Positions 46,081-57,135 of a stretch of 64,000 bases of DNA are shown piece by piece. The notes under the pieces are model-generated. The model was not told the origin of the DNA. It saw nothing but the letters and a program-made list of their open reading frames with translations, and ran no database searches. Source of the stretch: Brachypterus glaber (lineage: Eukaryota; Arthropoda; Insecta; Coleoptera; Kateretidae); contig OY294049.1 in the NCBI GenBank assembly GCA_958510825.1, positions 37,476,774 to 37,540,773 of the forward strand. The letters run 5' to 3'. Numbering within the stretch: the first letter of the stretch is position 1; each line of letters begins with the position of its first letter. The position numbers were made by a program, and so were the translations under genes.

Positions 46081-46851
46081 GTCACTGTATATTCAGAAAC
46101 TGCTAAACCTACTATAGTGATACAGTAGATTAAGTAGTTTCATTAAAATGCTAAGCTGATATAGCTTGACCCACGGATCTGTGGCTACGGGAAATATGTT
46201 TGGAATGTGTGTGCAAGTGGGAGGCCCGTTGTAGGCACGCACGCCTTATAACGCTCTTGACGGAAAGAAGAGAGCGCGAATGATTCCTCACCCTTTCATC
46301 GAAGACTTTCTTTCATGCGGAGAACCATTGATTATGGACTTTTAAATTATAATATTTATTGTAAAATCACTTTTTTTAGTGAGGACTGCAATTTATCTGC
46401 CGACCGGACCAAAAAACAAATTTTGCGATTGAGTAACATGAACGACTGGAGACTTATTTACAGCCTCCTTGAACCCAATAACGTATATCTTTAGTGGTTC
46501 GGTTCCATTAAAAGACCGAGATAGTGCTAGACTAAAATGTGCACATTCTTTCTTTTTCGAATTGCGACACAGATATTGGCTACGTTTCCTATTTATCTTA
46601 TCCTTAACATAAATTATAGCAAGATAAATTATAGCAGGATTATTTCTAGACATTAACTCTTATCTGTACATTACTTGTTTTTGCGTTTTATGATCTTTTT
46701 ATTAACTTATTTAAAGCGGGCACTTTTAATTAATTTAGAAAAATATGCAATAGTATAGTATATGTTTTTAAATTATTAATATTATTTGGGCTTATTTGGG
46801 TCAAAACCAGCATTAAAAAAAAAAGAAATACGATAGAACAAGAAAAGTATA
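46081..46851. other. Stretch with an unrecognised minus-strand open frame
   Basis: GC-richer than average at 46190-46330. A minus-strand frame of 86 codons (46393-46653) includes ECAHFSLALSRSFNGTEPLK and VVHVTQSQNLFFGPVGR. No family is recognised and no splice support is clear. Confidence 0.3.
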
Positions 46852-47575
46852 CACTCAAAAAATGTCATTGTAATTTTAATACTAAATTTTATTTGTAAAT
46901 ACATATTTGTTATTTATATCGCCACCATTGGTATTTAATACTTTAGTTGTGAAATTAAATACTGCAATGTGTGTATTGTATACATATACATTTGGATCCC
47001 GACGCAACATGTTATAGTAAAAATTACTGTAACATTTGGTAAAGCGTATTACACTTATAGTATGGTATACTTTGAGTTGTTGTTAAGTTGTATTACTGAT
47101 CTAGTTTAAAGTATGTTACAGTATTCAGAAAAATTAATAATCGGTAAATAATACCAAAATTTTGATTAATAACCACACACAATTACACACTGATAAAATA
47201 ATCGATCCTTTTTCTTACTTTTCTCTGTAATATTACTAATCAAAATTATGATATTATTTACCGATTGTTTTTTACTAAATACTGTAATATACTTTAAACT
47301 AGATCAATAACACAACTACAACTTAAAGTATACCAAACTATATCTCTGATATAATTTTTCAAATGTTACAGTATTAATAAACACATGTTGCGTGGGGATC
47401 CAAATGTACCAGCACGGTCTCTATGTTAGTATGACAACATTTTGTATACAATACACACATTGCAGTATATAATATCACAAGTAAAGTATTAAATAACAAT
47501 GGTGGCGATATAAATAAAAAATATGTATTAACAAATAACATTCAGTATTAAAAATACAACGATATTTTCTGAGTG
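46852..47575. mobile_element. 724-bp foldback element
   Basis: Arms of about 330 bp pair across a centre near 47200. Shared inverted blocks are CACTCAAAAAATGTC, TATATCGCCACCATTG, CAATGTGTGTATTGTATAC, GGATCC next to CGCAACATGTT, GTTACAGTATT and ATCGGTAAATAAT. The right arm has about 30 bp (near 47410) not found on the left. It is non-coding. Confidence 0.8.
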
Positions 47576-48489
47576 CGCCCTACTCGTCAGCCCTGCCCTT
47601 CCGCCGGCCCTTAATAAGTTTCCAGGCAGCAGTATGGTTATGGTGCATGATGGTATGATAAAAAAAAAACGTGAAAAAATAGTGAATAAGAAAAACCTCT
47701 ATTTTTTTCTGTAAAAATCATTTCTTTAAACAAATATAATCTTGTCAAGATTCTTGAAAAATAAAACACTACCCACCAGGAGCATGATTCTTGAGCTTTG
47801 ACCATGAGCTAAAGAGAATTGATCGAAAATGCTGATAATAACATGATAATAGTTATTTTATTTATAAAAGCATCGATTTTTCAACTTTTGACATTTATGC
47901 AGCATAAATTATGCATCTTAGTATTCTTCAGCCATTTCAAGTATTTCTTTTTATTTTTAAATCGGTCCAAGTATGGCTCCCTGTGGTATACTGCATGTCT
48001 AAAAAATTCCTTCATGTAATATGGATTTGCGAATCGATTGTAATGGTTTTCATTTAACATATTCATTGAGTCAAATAAATTACACAGGTCAGCATCTTTG
48101 CTTTTCGGAAGTTTATACTTGTTTCGTACTTCTCCTTGGACGCTAATAACTTATTATTATTATTATTATTGTAAAATTTTTCTCATAGAATTGAGTCGCT
48201 GGGACGTTAATTTAATTCTGAGGCTGTAGGTGGCGCCACATATTGTTTTCTACCACTAAAAAAATTAAATTCTATATATTAATTTAAGATTGATGACTTT
48301 ATAGACTCTTTCTGGAATTACGTAAACTGAACAGTACTGTGCAGTCGCTATAGCGACTATAGTTAGCCTGCTAATTTGAGGTACATCATCGGATTAGTAT
48401 GGATTTTCTATGCCTTTTACTGGACAAGAGCAAATATGTGGAGGGAGTAATGGCGAAAAAATTTGCATGAAATCCTGTCATAGGATCTC
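47576..48489. other. Stretch with no gene seen
   Basis: GC-richer at the start (GCCCTTCCGCCGGCCC). Short open frames have no recognised domain. Confidence 0.35.
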
Positions 48490-48600
48490 ATATTATAATA
48501 TTGCCCTCTCTAAAATTAACCCACTCCGCCTCCAGCCTTGTGCGTTAATTTTCTCGTGGGCAAAATCCTAGTTTCCTCTTGCATACCATAAATAACTATT
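48490..48600 (-). mobile_element. Family M hairpin element, copy 2
   Basis: The reverse complement carries AATAATAGTTATTTATGGTA, TTTTGCCCACGAGAAAATTA and GGTTAATTTTAGAGAGGGCA, as in the 31.1 kb copy. The hairpin loop region differs. Confidence 0.6.
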
Positions 48601-48605
48601 ATTTG

Positions 48606-48607
<2 letters not shown>

Positions 48608-48666
<59 letters not shown>
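48608..48666. repeat. (TA)n microsatellite
   Basis: About 29 uninterrupted AT dinucleotides, immediately left of the ACGTC-rich segment. Confidence 0.98.
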
Positions 48667-48668
<2 letters not shown>

Positions 48669-48679
48669 AATACCTTATT

Positions 48680-48825
48680 CTAACGTCATATTTCTGACGT
48701 TATTATAACGTCAGTAATGTTACGTCCCTGGGCTTCGACGTATACATGTCACTGGGACGACAGCAAGACGTCATAATATGACGTCATGTGGGTCAGTTAG
48801 TGTCCAATAATTAACCTCAAAAAGA
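48680..48825. promoter_or_regulatory. Cluster of ACGTC/GACGT motifs including a full TGACGTCA
   Basis: About ten ACGTC or GACGT words in 150 bp, with TAACGTCA, TGACGTTA and one exact CRE palindrome TGACGTCA at 48779-48786. Known CREB/ATF proteins bind such sites. A role here is only inferred; a degenerate repeat unit is an equally good explanation. Confidence 0.35.
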
Positions 48826-49309
48826 CGTCTTTTGGTTTTCTGGGTAACGAAATGCAAAAAGCTTTCAAAAAGTTTTTAAATGCAGGCCAGTGTTATCAAG
48901 TAAAATCAATTATCATAACTGACAACAATACAAATATTCAAGGCTTCCAACTTGTTTTTTTTATAAATGCTCATATTTTTTTCGTAATGAGAGAATAACA
49001 ATAAATTATTAAAAATAAAATATAACTAAGATTTATTTAATAATATAAAGTGTGCATTGTTAAAAAATCACACGTTTTAATTTGATGAATCACGGTGTTA
49101 TTAACTATTAGTTAACACATTAAAAAAAATGTTTAAATAAATAAAGTATCTATTAAAATTTGAATGAATCGGTCATCGGTCCCATGGAAAAGTGAACAGT
49201 TGGCCGTGGATCCATTTTTAGGTACATCTCAAAAAAACAAATGGATAAACCCGAAGTTACAAACACAAAAACATTGGCTTTGGGATAAATTTTGCTAATA
49301 TAGTAGGAA
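48826..49309. other. Stretch with no gene seen
   Basis: AT-rich; no feature supported. Confidence 0.4.
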
Positions 49310-49420
49310 AATCGTACGTAATAGTTATTTATAATACAAGGGTGAAAAGTTAAGTTTTTCGATTGAGTAGGTTTTTATAAGCCGAGGGCCGGCCGATGGG
49401 GGTGGCCCGAGGGCAATAAA

Positions 49421-49552
49421 TTCGATTGTTACTAATTATAATAAATTATTAAAATATACTTAATTTTAAATTGCAAAAAATATTTCTTTTTACTGTCTAG
49501 TTATCCATGACAAATTGCTATCCAATCAAATCGCTAAAAAACAAATGAATCG
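49421..49552 (+). repeat. Family J dispersed repeat, copy 2
   Basis: Inverse of the 15.8 kb copy, with ATTCGATTGTTACTAATTAT, TATTTCTTTTTACTGTCTAG and GCTATCCAATCAAATCGCTA. A GC-rich GAGGGCCGGCCGATGG lies just upstream. Confidence 0.6.
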
Positions 49553-50577
49553 TTTCTTGTGCGTGCGGTTTCATTTTCAAATAAAAAAAGCTATAGCTTG
49601 GTGATTAATTTCTATTAAAATGTGTCTGTCATGAAAATAATAATACTTCTGAAACGAGGTTCTTTGGAAATTACTGATCTAACTGTTGTTGTTTAAAATA
49701 TTTTTATATACATATATATGTATGTATGGGTGTATGTATGTATAAAACATGGCACTCCGTTTGGTTTCGTTGTTCGAACACCTGCTTTGTAAATATAAAC
49801 AAAGAAATCCATAAAACTAGAAAAAATTTAACAAAACACGGCACCACCATTGCAATGGTAGACTACCGTCTTATTTGAATGTGAAATGGTAGTTCATAAA
49901 TATTTACCGAAAGACACATAAACATCAATAAATTCTTACAGACATAAAAATGTAAGCTTTGCAAGATATATTTTATTGTTAAAAAGTCAAACAAAAGGAG
50001 ATAGACTTGCAGTGTAAGAGAGAAATCATAGCTCTACATAAAAAATTTTGTACCTATCTCTATTCAACTCAAAAAAATAATATATTGCCTTCTTACTCCA
50101 AACAGCAATATTTAGGTTTTACAACATATGGAAATTTGACATGGACTATGCTTAAGATGCAGCTATAGTAGCTGAGCTACTAGGAAACTGACCAAAAGTT
50201 TACAGTATTAGTTCTTTTAGCTATGTTGGGCCAAAATATACTTTTTTTAGAAGCATAGGTATTGCCTTATTTTGCCTGTTAAAGACGAAGGATATAGGTA
50301 ATTCATATTCAAGGAATTTCTTTGAAAGAAATCAATTTTTTTGTTGTTTTTATTATAGTATAGGCAGATCTTTATCCAGAAAAAAATGTCAGGGAGGCTC
50401 ATGACATTTCAAGGGGGTACTTTGATAAAAAATAAACCATGGTTTCATCTGTATGTATAAGCAGGGTCTGACTGTAACCATTTGGCCCTATCGGCAAGAT
50501 ATTACGCTGGTCTCACATTATACAAATTTATTTATATACATAATTATAATATTTCTTGTTCTTTTTATATAAAAGAA
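49553..50577. other. Stretch with no gene seen
   Basis: AT-rich; no feature supported. Confidence 0.4.
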
Positions 50578-50884
50578 TGAAAAAATCTTGCTGTTAAGAA
50601 CACTTTAATAAAAAACTAAATATATAAACAGTTCCAACGTTTCGAAGGTAATTTGTCCCTTCTTCTTCTGGGTAAAAATTAAAAATAGAAATAAAAAATT
50701 ATATAAATTTAAAATATAATTGTCAAAAAACTGATGATGTTTTTTGACAATTTATATAATTTTTTATTTCTATTTTTAATTTTTACCCTGAAGAAGAGGG
50801 ACAAATTACCTTCGAAACGTTGGAACTGTTTATATATATATTTAGTTTTTTATTAAAGTGTTCTTAACAGCAAAATTTTTTCAT
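50578..50884. mobile_element. 307-bp palindromic element with CTGAAGA...CGAAAC core
   Basis: Arms of about 145 bp pair from ATGAAAAAATCTTGCTG to GTCAAAAAAC. The right arm carries CCTGAAGAAGAGGGACAAAT followed by TACCTTCGAAACGTTGGAAC. The left arm carries the inverse. This CTGAAGA...CGAAACG pattern is widespread in invertebrate repeats and resembles the conserved core of hammerhead-like motifs in Penelope-type elements. TTTATATACAT flanks both sides. Confidence 0.75.
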
Positions 50885-50929
50885 TATTTATATACATAGT
50901 TATTTATTTATTTAGTAGTTTGTTTATTA

Positions 50930-50975
50930 CAGAGTCATGGAGAGCCCCAAATAAGCTTTTGGCTTTTGTTCTTAA
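50930..50975. repeat. AGAGCC-AATAAGCTT repeat fragment
   Basis: AGAGTCATGGAGAGCCCCAA followed by ATAAGCTTTTGGCTT, similar to 9258-9290. Confidence 0.45.
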
Positions 50976-51105
50976 AATATAAAAATTTGTGCCCAGTTGC
51001 CGACCGGTCCAGCCCTAGTCTGTAGGTGTAAAATACTCGATAATGGAGCTCTCTACAACTAGCATTATGAAACAAAAGACGTCTACCCTATCTCTATCTC
51101 ATTTG

Positions 51106-51195
51106 TGCTACACTTTCCAGCCAACCAAATAAATACTGTATTTGTTTTTCATACCACGAATACAGTATTTATTTGGTTGGCCGGAAAGTGTAGCA
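51106..51195. repeat. 90-bp hairpin, copy 1
   Basis: Arms TGCTACACTTTCCAGCCAAC and CAAATAAATACTGTATT pair with one mismatch (CCAG versus CCGG) around a 14-bp loop. Confidence 0.85.
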
Positions 51196-51299
51196 CTGAG
51201 CGGCACGAACAAACATAACTAATGTGAATCTGTAGAATAAGATAATTCTACTAAAATTTAGATGGCGCCAGTAATTTCTTTAATAAAAATAATATAGTT

Positions 51300-51392
51300 A
51301 CACTTTTCGCCCGGCCAAGTAAATATTGTATTTGTTCAACAAAGAACAAATACAGAATTTGTTTGGTTGGGTGGAAGTGGGAGTGTATGTAT
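51300..51392. repeat. 90-bp hairpin, diverged copy 2
   Basis: Related to the hairpin 195 bp upstream: ACACTTTTCGCCCGGCCAAG, TAAATATTGTATTTGTT and AACAAATACAGAATTTGTTT, with more mismatches. Confidence 0.6.
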
Positions 51393-52686
51393 GTCTTCTA
51401 TCCTTTTTGGGTAGAACTTTTGTCCCTGTCTAATCTAACGGGAGAAATCGCCATTAAATTGTTTCGGACTCTGGCAAAATTGTAATTACCTTTTGTTTAC
51501 TATTTAAAATATTTATGATAGTTTCTAGTTGATGTAATAATTACTGTTTTGTATTTATTACGAGCTTAGATGAACACATTTCGAGAACTTGCTATGTAAA
51601 AGGATGTAAATAATTTATAAACAAATGTATTAAAATTCAAGGAACATTATCTTATTATTACACAAGCCTGCAATCACAAAAAATTTAATCTAATAATAGT
51701 AGATTACAGGTCGAGTCGAAAAATAGTAAAAAGTGCCATTTTCCGGGAGACCTGTATACCATTTTATTCGCAACTGTTTTTATTTAAAGATAAAGTACCT
51801 ATGGTCTGTTTTTTCAAGCAAGATAGTAAATTAGAAATCGCACAGTAAATATTTTTACAACAGGTTGGAATAGTATATGTTTGTGTATAGAATATAGTTA
51901 CCTATGTTTTATAAAATAAACTACGCAGTATATTCGTTTATCCAATATTCGAATCTGTTTTGAAAATATTCACTGTGCAATTTTTAATTTACTATATTGC
52001 TTGATGAAACAGACCATAGGTAGTATTTTTTTTTTTGAACCCAGATGTTTGAATTCAAATGACGAAATTAATACTATAATACTTTGTTTTTTAGTTCTTT
52101 TCATATTTACCTCAAAATTTGATTTAATCATTTTTCCTGTATTTAAAAAAAGCACAATCATATAAAACTGAAGTTTCACATAGGCGTAACCAAAAAAACA
52201 ACCACAAAAAGCATTTGTTGATAGCTCACAAGGCATCGTTTATAACATTTAGTATTCTTTTCAGTCTCAAAAGTAAAAAACATTGACTAAAACTGTACAT
52301 ATAGGTTTTTTAGTTTAAAAGATGTGTATCTTCAAATAAAAGTATTTATCTTGTCCTAAGAAAAGTGTCGCTTTTAAAATATTTTTAAAATTCTCTTGGA
52401 CCTGGTGCATTTGAGGTAAAAACAATTTATATTGTTTTAAGATTGTTAAAAATTAAATATATTTAAATACCAAGAACTTTTCTTTTGAGACAAGACCACT
52501 TGCATTTCACACAAGATCAAAGAATTTTAAGTTAAAGAATCAGAAAGATCTTGGCAAGTAAATTATATTTTCATGTTAAGAGAAGGCGCTTTTGGACGTA
52601 TTTAAGAGTGCGAAGCTTTTGGCTTAATTTCATATGCCATTACCGCAAAGGATCCTTTTTGTACCATATTGTTATCCTTTCATATT

Positions 52687-52774
52687 TGAGGCACAATTTT
52701 GCTTTAAATGAGAATATATTCTCTTCGTTATATACAAATCACGCAGTCTAGATTTAAAACAATATTTTTCTGTG
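52687..52774 (+). mobile_element. Right-end fragment of the 9.9 kb MITE family
   Basis: GAGAATATATTCTCTTCGTT followed by ATACAAATCACGCAG and AACAATATTTTTCTGTG, ending at TA. No matching left end is found nearby. Confidence 0.6.
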
Positions 52775-52904
52775 TATCACTTCCAATGGAGATTTCTCCA
52801 TTTAGATTAGACAGGGACAAAAGTTCTACCCAAAAAAGATAGAAGTAATATCACCAACATAAAGAAAAAAAAATCTCCTAGGTTTTATGTTGGCTGCACT
52901 GTCA

Positions 52905-53056
52905 GTAACGCCATTTTCTTTAGCCACTGTCATCGTGTGAGCTGCGTTTGATATTGTTTTGATTTCAGTTTTTCGTGTGTTTTACTAAATATTGTGTTTT
53001 TATTGACTATTATAGTACTTTTACGAGTTTTGATGATTAAATATTGTTTTCCAAAG
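52905..53056 (+). other. Possible non-coding 5' exon with strong splice donor
   Basis: A segment with less A/T bias (GCCACTGTCATCGTGTGAGC) leads to CCAAAG|GTAAGTTCTTTC, a near-consensus donor, at 53056/53057. No long open frame is present, so it would be untranslated. Promoter elements are not clear, and it could be a chance donor inside the nested repeat. Confidence 0.2.
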
Positions 53057-53845
53057 GTAAGTTCTTTCTTTATACCTTAGATTTAAAGCCTAGGCGAAAT
53101 TCGTTTGGACTTTTGCAACCCTTGTAAAAACATTACATTTTGGTAGCTATAACAGAAATAACGCTCGTCATAAAATTAATTTCTTGAAATATAGAAACTG
53201 GTAACGATATTAAAATATATAATAATAATTTATAGTTAATAATAAATATGATAAACATTAAATAAATTCATATTTACCTTTTCATATTTGAGGTTATGTT
53301 TTGTAAATAAATAAACAAACAGATTAAGCAACCAACCTAAGAACAATTAATAGGATGTATATTTCATTCTTTATTTTACTATTAAATCATCAGTTTTATT
53401 TCTTAGCAAAAAATATTCATTTCTTTAGCTTTATTTACAAAAATCAACGGTAATTGTAGATAAAAATTGAAAAAAATGCAATATTTTTTTAATTTATTTA
53501 AGTTGGTAGTGGCGTGCCGTGCACAAATGAGATAGAGATAGGGTAGACGTCTTCTGTTTCATAATTCTAGTTGTACAGAGCTCTATCCAGCCTCCTACTA
53601 AAAAGTTTATGGCAAAATTTAATCTCTGGTAATTTATCTGGTTTAATTTTTTGTGTACTATAGTGGAATTTAATTAAACTTTAATTGTTATTGGTACTTC
53701 TGTTGTCATTTTATCGCTCTCCTTTTACGTACTGCAAAAGTCATAAATAAATAAATTAGAAAAGATAACCAAGGATATGAATATAAGACTTCTTTTGATT
53801 CTGTTTAACTGTTTTTGTTTTATTTATTTTAAGAGCATTTTAAAA

Positions 53846-54418
53846 ACAAACCCTGAAGATATGTAATGCTATGCATTCCATTATATACTATTCATAGTAA
53901 ATGGTATATTGCATTGTATACTTAAAAAAATAAAAACAAAAATTTGTTTTATATTTTATTTTGCCAAAAACGAAAACAAACGGAAAAAAATAAAAAAATT
54001 AAAAATTAAAAAAAAAAACAAAAAAAATATTTTTTTAAAAATTTTGAAATAAATTTTTTCAAGATTTTTTTTTTAATTTTCTTTTCGTAAAACACTAAAA
54101 ATTAAAAAATATATATATTTTTTATTTTTTAAAAAAGTTTTACCCCCCATAACTTTTTTGTTTTTGGGGGGATTACTTTTAAAAACAATAGTGATCTTCC
54201 CTTCATCGAGCTTGATTTTTCCTGAAAATTTCGAGTCGATCGGATTGTTCGTTCTTGAGTTATCGTGTCCACAAAAAAGTGACATCGGACGGACAGACGG
54301 ACATTTTCAAATTTGTATCCAAGAATCTTTTGTCTACGACGATTTTTGAAAATTTTGGAAAAGTCGAAACTACCGTATAATAGTTTTCTAGCGCAGGTGC
54401 TTTGAATAGTATAATAAT
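53846..54418 (+). mobile_element. Family B element, copy 4 (near full length)
   Basis: All blocks are present: TGAAGATATGTAATGCTATG, ATTCATAGTAAATGGTATAT, the A-rich middle, CCCCCCATAACTTTTTTG, TTTCGAGTCGATCGGATTG, GAGTTATCGTGTCCACAAA, ATCGGACGGACAGACGGAC and TCTAGCGCAGGTGCTTTGAA. The inner TTATATACTATTCA near the start and TGAATAGTATAATAA at the end are inverted, which suggests terminal inverted repeats. Confidence 0.8.
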
Positions 54419-54477
54419 AGACTAATATAGCCCACAAAGCCCATAAAGATTTTGACATTGGCTTAACAGTTTTAGGT

Positions 54478-55174
54478 GAGGATAAAATTTAGTCCTAAAG
54501 GAGCTACAGCCCTTCGAAGATCATATATTGAATGGGGAACAAATAAGAGCATCAATAAAATTTTAATGCTTATTAGTTTAGTTTATTGTTTAAAGTTTTT
54601 CTCGGACCTATTAGTATAGGTGTTTTACATGCTGCAGGGTGATTCTTTATTTAAAACTGAGCAAAAGTGTATTCTTCATCAAAACACCTAAATTTAATAT
54701 TAAAGGAGTAATAGCCTTTTAAAAAGTAACGTTTTTGGTGGCACAAAATGCTACTTCTTCTTAATTGAATTTTTTTTTAAAAACGCTTGCTCTTACAGTG
54801 TTACACTATATGACATTTTTTATGTATTTTTACTCAAGAAATCTATATTTTTCACAAAAAAATCTAAAAAAAACTACACATCAAAAAGTTTGGGGCAAAA
54901 ATGTGTTAAGCCTCACATATTTTGTCCGTCTAGGCACGCCTCTGGATAAATTAAAAAAAATAAATTAACATAAACTTATTGCCCTTATTAATGCTAGTAT
55001 ACATGCAAAAGCTCGTCGCTCTAGCTTAAAGGGTACAAGAGTTATTAATTAAAAACCTTATATTAATTACAATTCTAAAGGGCCGTAGCTCCCTTAGGGC
55101 TCATACGGACCAACCTTTATAGGAACTTTTTTTGATATTTTTAAATTTTGGCATGCCAGTTATTGATCACCCTG
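54478..55174. mobile_element. Family E element, copy 2, left end truncated
   Basis: Inverse orientation of the 35.4-36.1 kb copy. Shared blocks are AATATTAAAGGAGTAATAGC, AAGTAACGTTTTTGGTGGCA, CTCGTCGCTCTAGCTTAAAG and CGTAGCTCCCTTAGGGCTCA. The right end TGGCATGCCAGTTATTGATC, then ACCCTG next to TA, is the E-type terminus. A 63-bp insertion with a 5-bp repeat (ATGCT at 54566-54570 and 54629-54633) interrupts it. Confidence 0.8.
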
Positions 55175-55377
55175 TATATACATATGTATGTCAAGCAAAT
55201 TTGTAACTAACTACATAATTTAATGCCATCTTGAAGATACCAACTGTTAAATTTATGTTTTTTGTTCTTCAGAAAAGCACTGTTTTTTTAATTAAACATA
55301 TGTCCAATACCCATAAAATGAATCAATTGAATTGATATTAAAATTATTAGGTTAAAGTTGTTTAAAAATAAAATTGA

Positions 55378-56078
55378 ACAAGCCGTGAAGATGTGTAATG
55401 CTACTCATTCCATTATATACTATTCACAGTAAATGATATATTGCATTTTCTTAAGTGCTTAAACAAATATTTTCAAAAAAAAAAAAAAAATAAAAAAAAA
55501 TTTCGAAAAAAAATTATAAAATTTTTTAAATTTTTTTAATCTTTTAGCAAAAATCGCAAAAAATTTGAAAAATATTTTTTTTTTACAATAATAGGTTTTT
55601 TATTTTTTTTAAGTTTAACCCCCTATTTTGTTTTTAGGGAGATTACTTTGAAAAACAATAGGGATCTTCCACTCATAGAACTTAATTTTTCCTGAAAAAT
55701 TTGAGTCGATCAGATTATTCGTTCTTGAGTTATCGTATTAACAAAAATCGTGTCATTAGACGGACAGACAGACAGACGGACCAACGGACAGACAGACATT
55801 TAAATTTATATCCAAGAATGTTTTTAGGACTATTTTTAAAAATTTTGGAATATTCAAAACTACCGTATAATACAGTGGACGCCAGAAAAATTGCTTATAC
55901 GTATTTTGTACATATTAATTTAGGTAAGTAGAAACATCTTTTAAAAAGTCAAAAACTTTTGTCAGTGTCTTTTACTCATCAAAATTAATAAAAAAATACG
56001 TTTAAATTTTTGACAGCAAGCAATTTTTCTGGCGACCACTATACTATTCTAGCGCAGGCGCTGTGAATAATATAATAA
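55378..56078 (+). mobile_element. Family B element, copy 5, interrupted by a MITE
   Basis: Starts ACAAGCCGTGAAGATGTGTA and ends TCTAGCGCAGGCGCTGTGAA. The GAGTTATCGTATTAACAAAA and GGACAGACAGACAGACGGAC blocks are present. At CCGTATAATA the sequence is split by a 169-bp insert and then resumes CTATTCTAGCG, as in uninterrupted copies. Confidence 0.85.
55873..56041. mobile_element. 169-bp mariner-type MITE inside family B copy 5
   Basis: The ends CAGTGGACGCCAGAAAAATT and TAGTGGTCGCCAGAAAAATT (right end, reverse-complemented) are inverted, with 2 mismatches in the first 20 bp. TA is present on both sides and the host sequence is intact across the junction, so the target site duplication is explicit. 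CAGTGG ends plus a TA duplication are characteristic of Tc1/mariner. Confidence 0.9.
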
Positions 56079-56639
56079 CAAATTATAATTACTAACAAGT
56101 CGTGAAGATATGTTATACTTCAAATTTTAGATTTCTCTTCACAATGGAACGCCATGGCGTATAGCAACTATTTTTATTTTTTTAAGAGGCTGTAATCTAG
56201 ATAGTTTCAAAACTATAAATTTTAGAGTAGTTTAACTTTCTGTGTTCGTAAATGACTAAAGTGGCCAAAAAAGCATATTCCTATCATTTTATATGAGAGA
56301 TTTATAAGAAGCTGAAACAATTTAAAAAAAAACACCCTGTATAATATAGGCTTTTAATAAATAATTGTTAATGTGTTTCAGCGTAAATGTTGGCAACGCT
56401 GCTGTCTGGGGCAGTAAAAACAATTGCCGGCATTGTTTAATAATCATAAACTAAGAAATTTTATTAGCTGCAAGTGTGCATATGCATATATACATATACA
56501 TGTATCATGTGCAGATCAAGTGGGCATATTAGTGGAAGTAAATTACGAAATTCCAGTAGCTTAGCTTTGTGGTCGTACAAAGCATCGCAAAAGTCCGGCC
56601 GAAAAATTTAATTCAAGTACGAAACAAGTACGGTTTTCT

Positions 56640-57135
56640 AAATATTTTTCCAAATAGACTTCTAAATATTCTTCTGAATCATCTTCTAAATCCTTTTCCG
56701 AATATTCTTCTAAATCATCTTCTAAATTTTCTTCTTTATAGTCTTCTATTTTTACTACATCCTCTAAATTGTCTTCTAAATTTTCTTCTGCATCTTCTAA
56801 ACTTTCTTCTAAATGCTCTTCTAAACCTTTTCTAAATCCTCTTCTAATACTCTTCTAAATTCTCTTTTAAATACTCTTCTAAGCCCTCTTCCAAATCGTA
56901 TTCTAAATCCTCTTCTAAATAGTATACTAAATCTTATTCCAAATCTTCTTCTAAATCCTCTTCTATGTCCTCTTCTAAATCCTCTTCTAAATCCTCTTCT
57001 AAATCCTCTTCTAAATCCTCTTCTAAATTCTCTTCTAAATCCTCCTCTAAATCCTCTTCTAAATCCTCTTCTAAATTCTCTTCTGAATCCTCTTCTAAAT
57101 CCTATTCTAAATCTTCTTCTAAATCCTTTTCTTTG
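56640..57135 (+). repeat. 12-bp minisatellite (TCTTCTAAATCC)n
   Basis: About 40 units of TCTTCTAAATCC, degenerate on the left (AATATT, AATCAT variants) and nearly perfect at 56960-57060. The plus strand is open as a Ser-Ser-Ser-Lys repeat and as a Leu-Leu-Asn repeat. These reflect the 12-bp period, not a demonstrated gene. Confidence 0.95.

Larger units (their letters stand above)
51046..53583. mobile_element. Nested inverted repeats around 51-53.6 kb
   Basis: Three nested inverted pairs share this interval. The outer pair is 51046-51108 and 53521-53583 (AAGACGTCTACCCTATCTCT). The middle pair is 51396-51449 and 52791-52845 (GGGTAGAACTTTTGTCCCTG). The inner pair is 51789-51850 and 51967-52026 (CCTATGGTCTGTTT). 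They may be three insertions, or one large element with layered arms. No transposase coding is seen. Confidence 0.5.

Noticed and set aside
45876..46106. Two proteins of ~70 residues, nearly identical, on opposite strands
   Set aside because: They are forced by the perfect inverted repeat and are not independent genes.
54129..54458. A 109-codon minus-strand frame in family B copy 4
   Set aside because: The frame is not preserved in the other family B copies, and it crosses the element's non-coding GGAC/GACA run.
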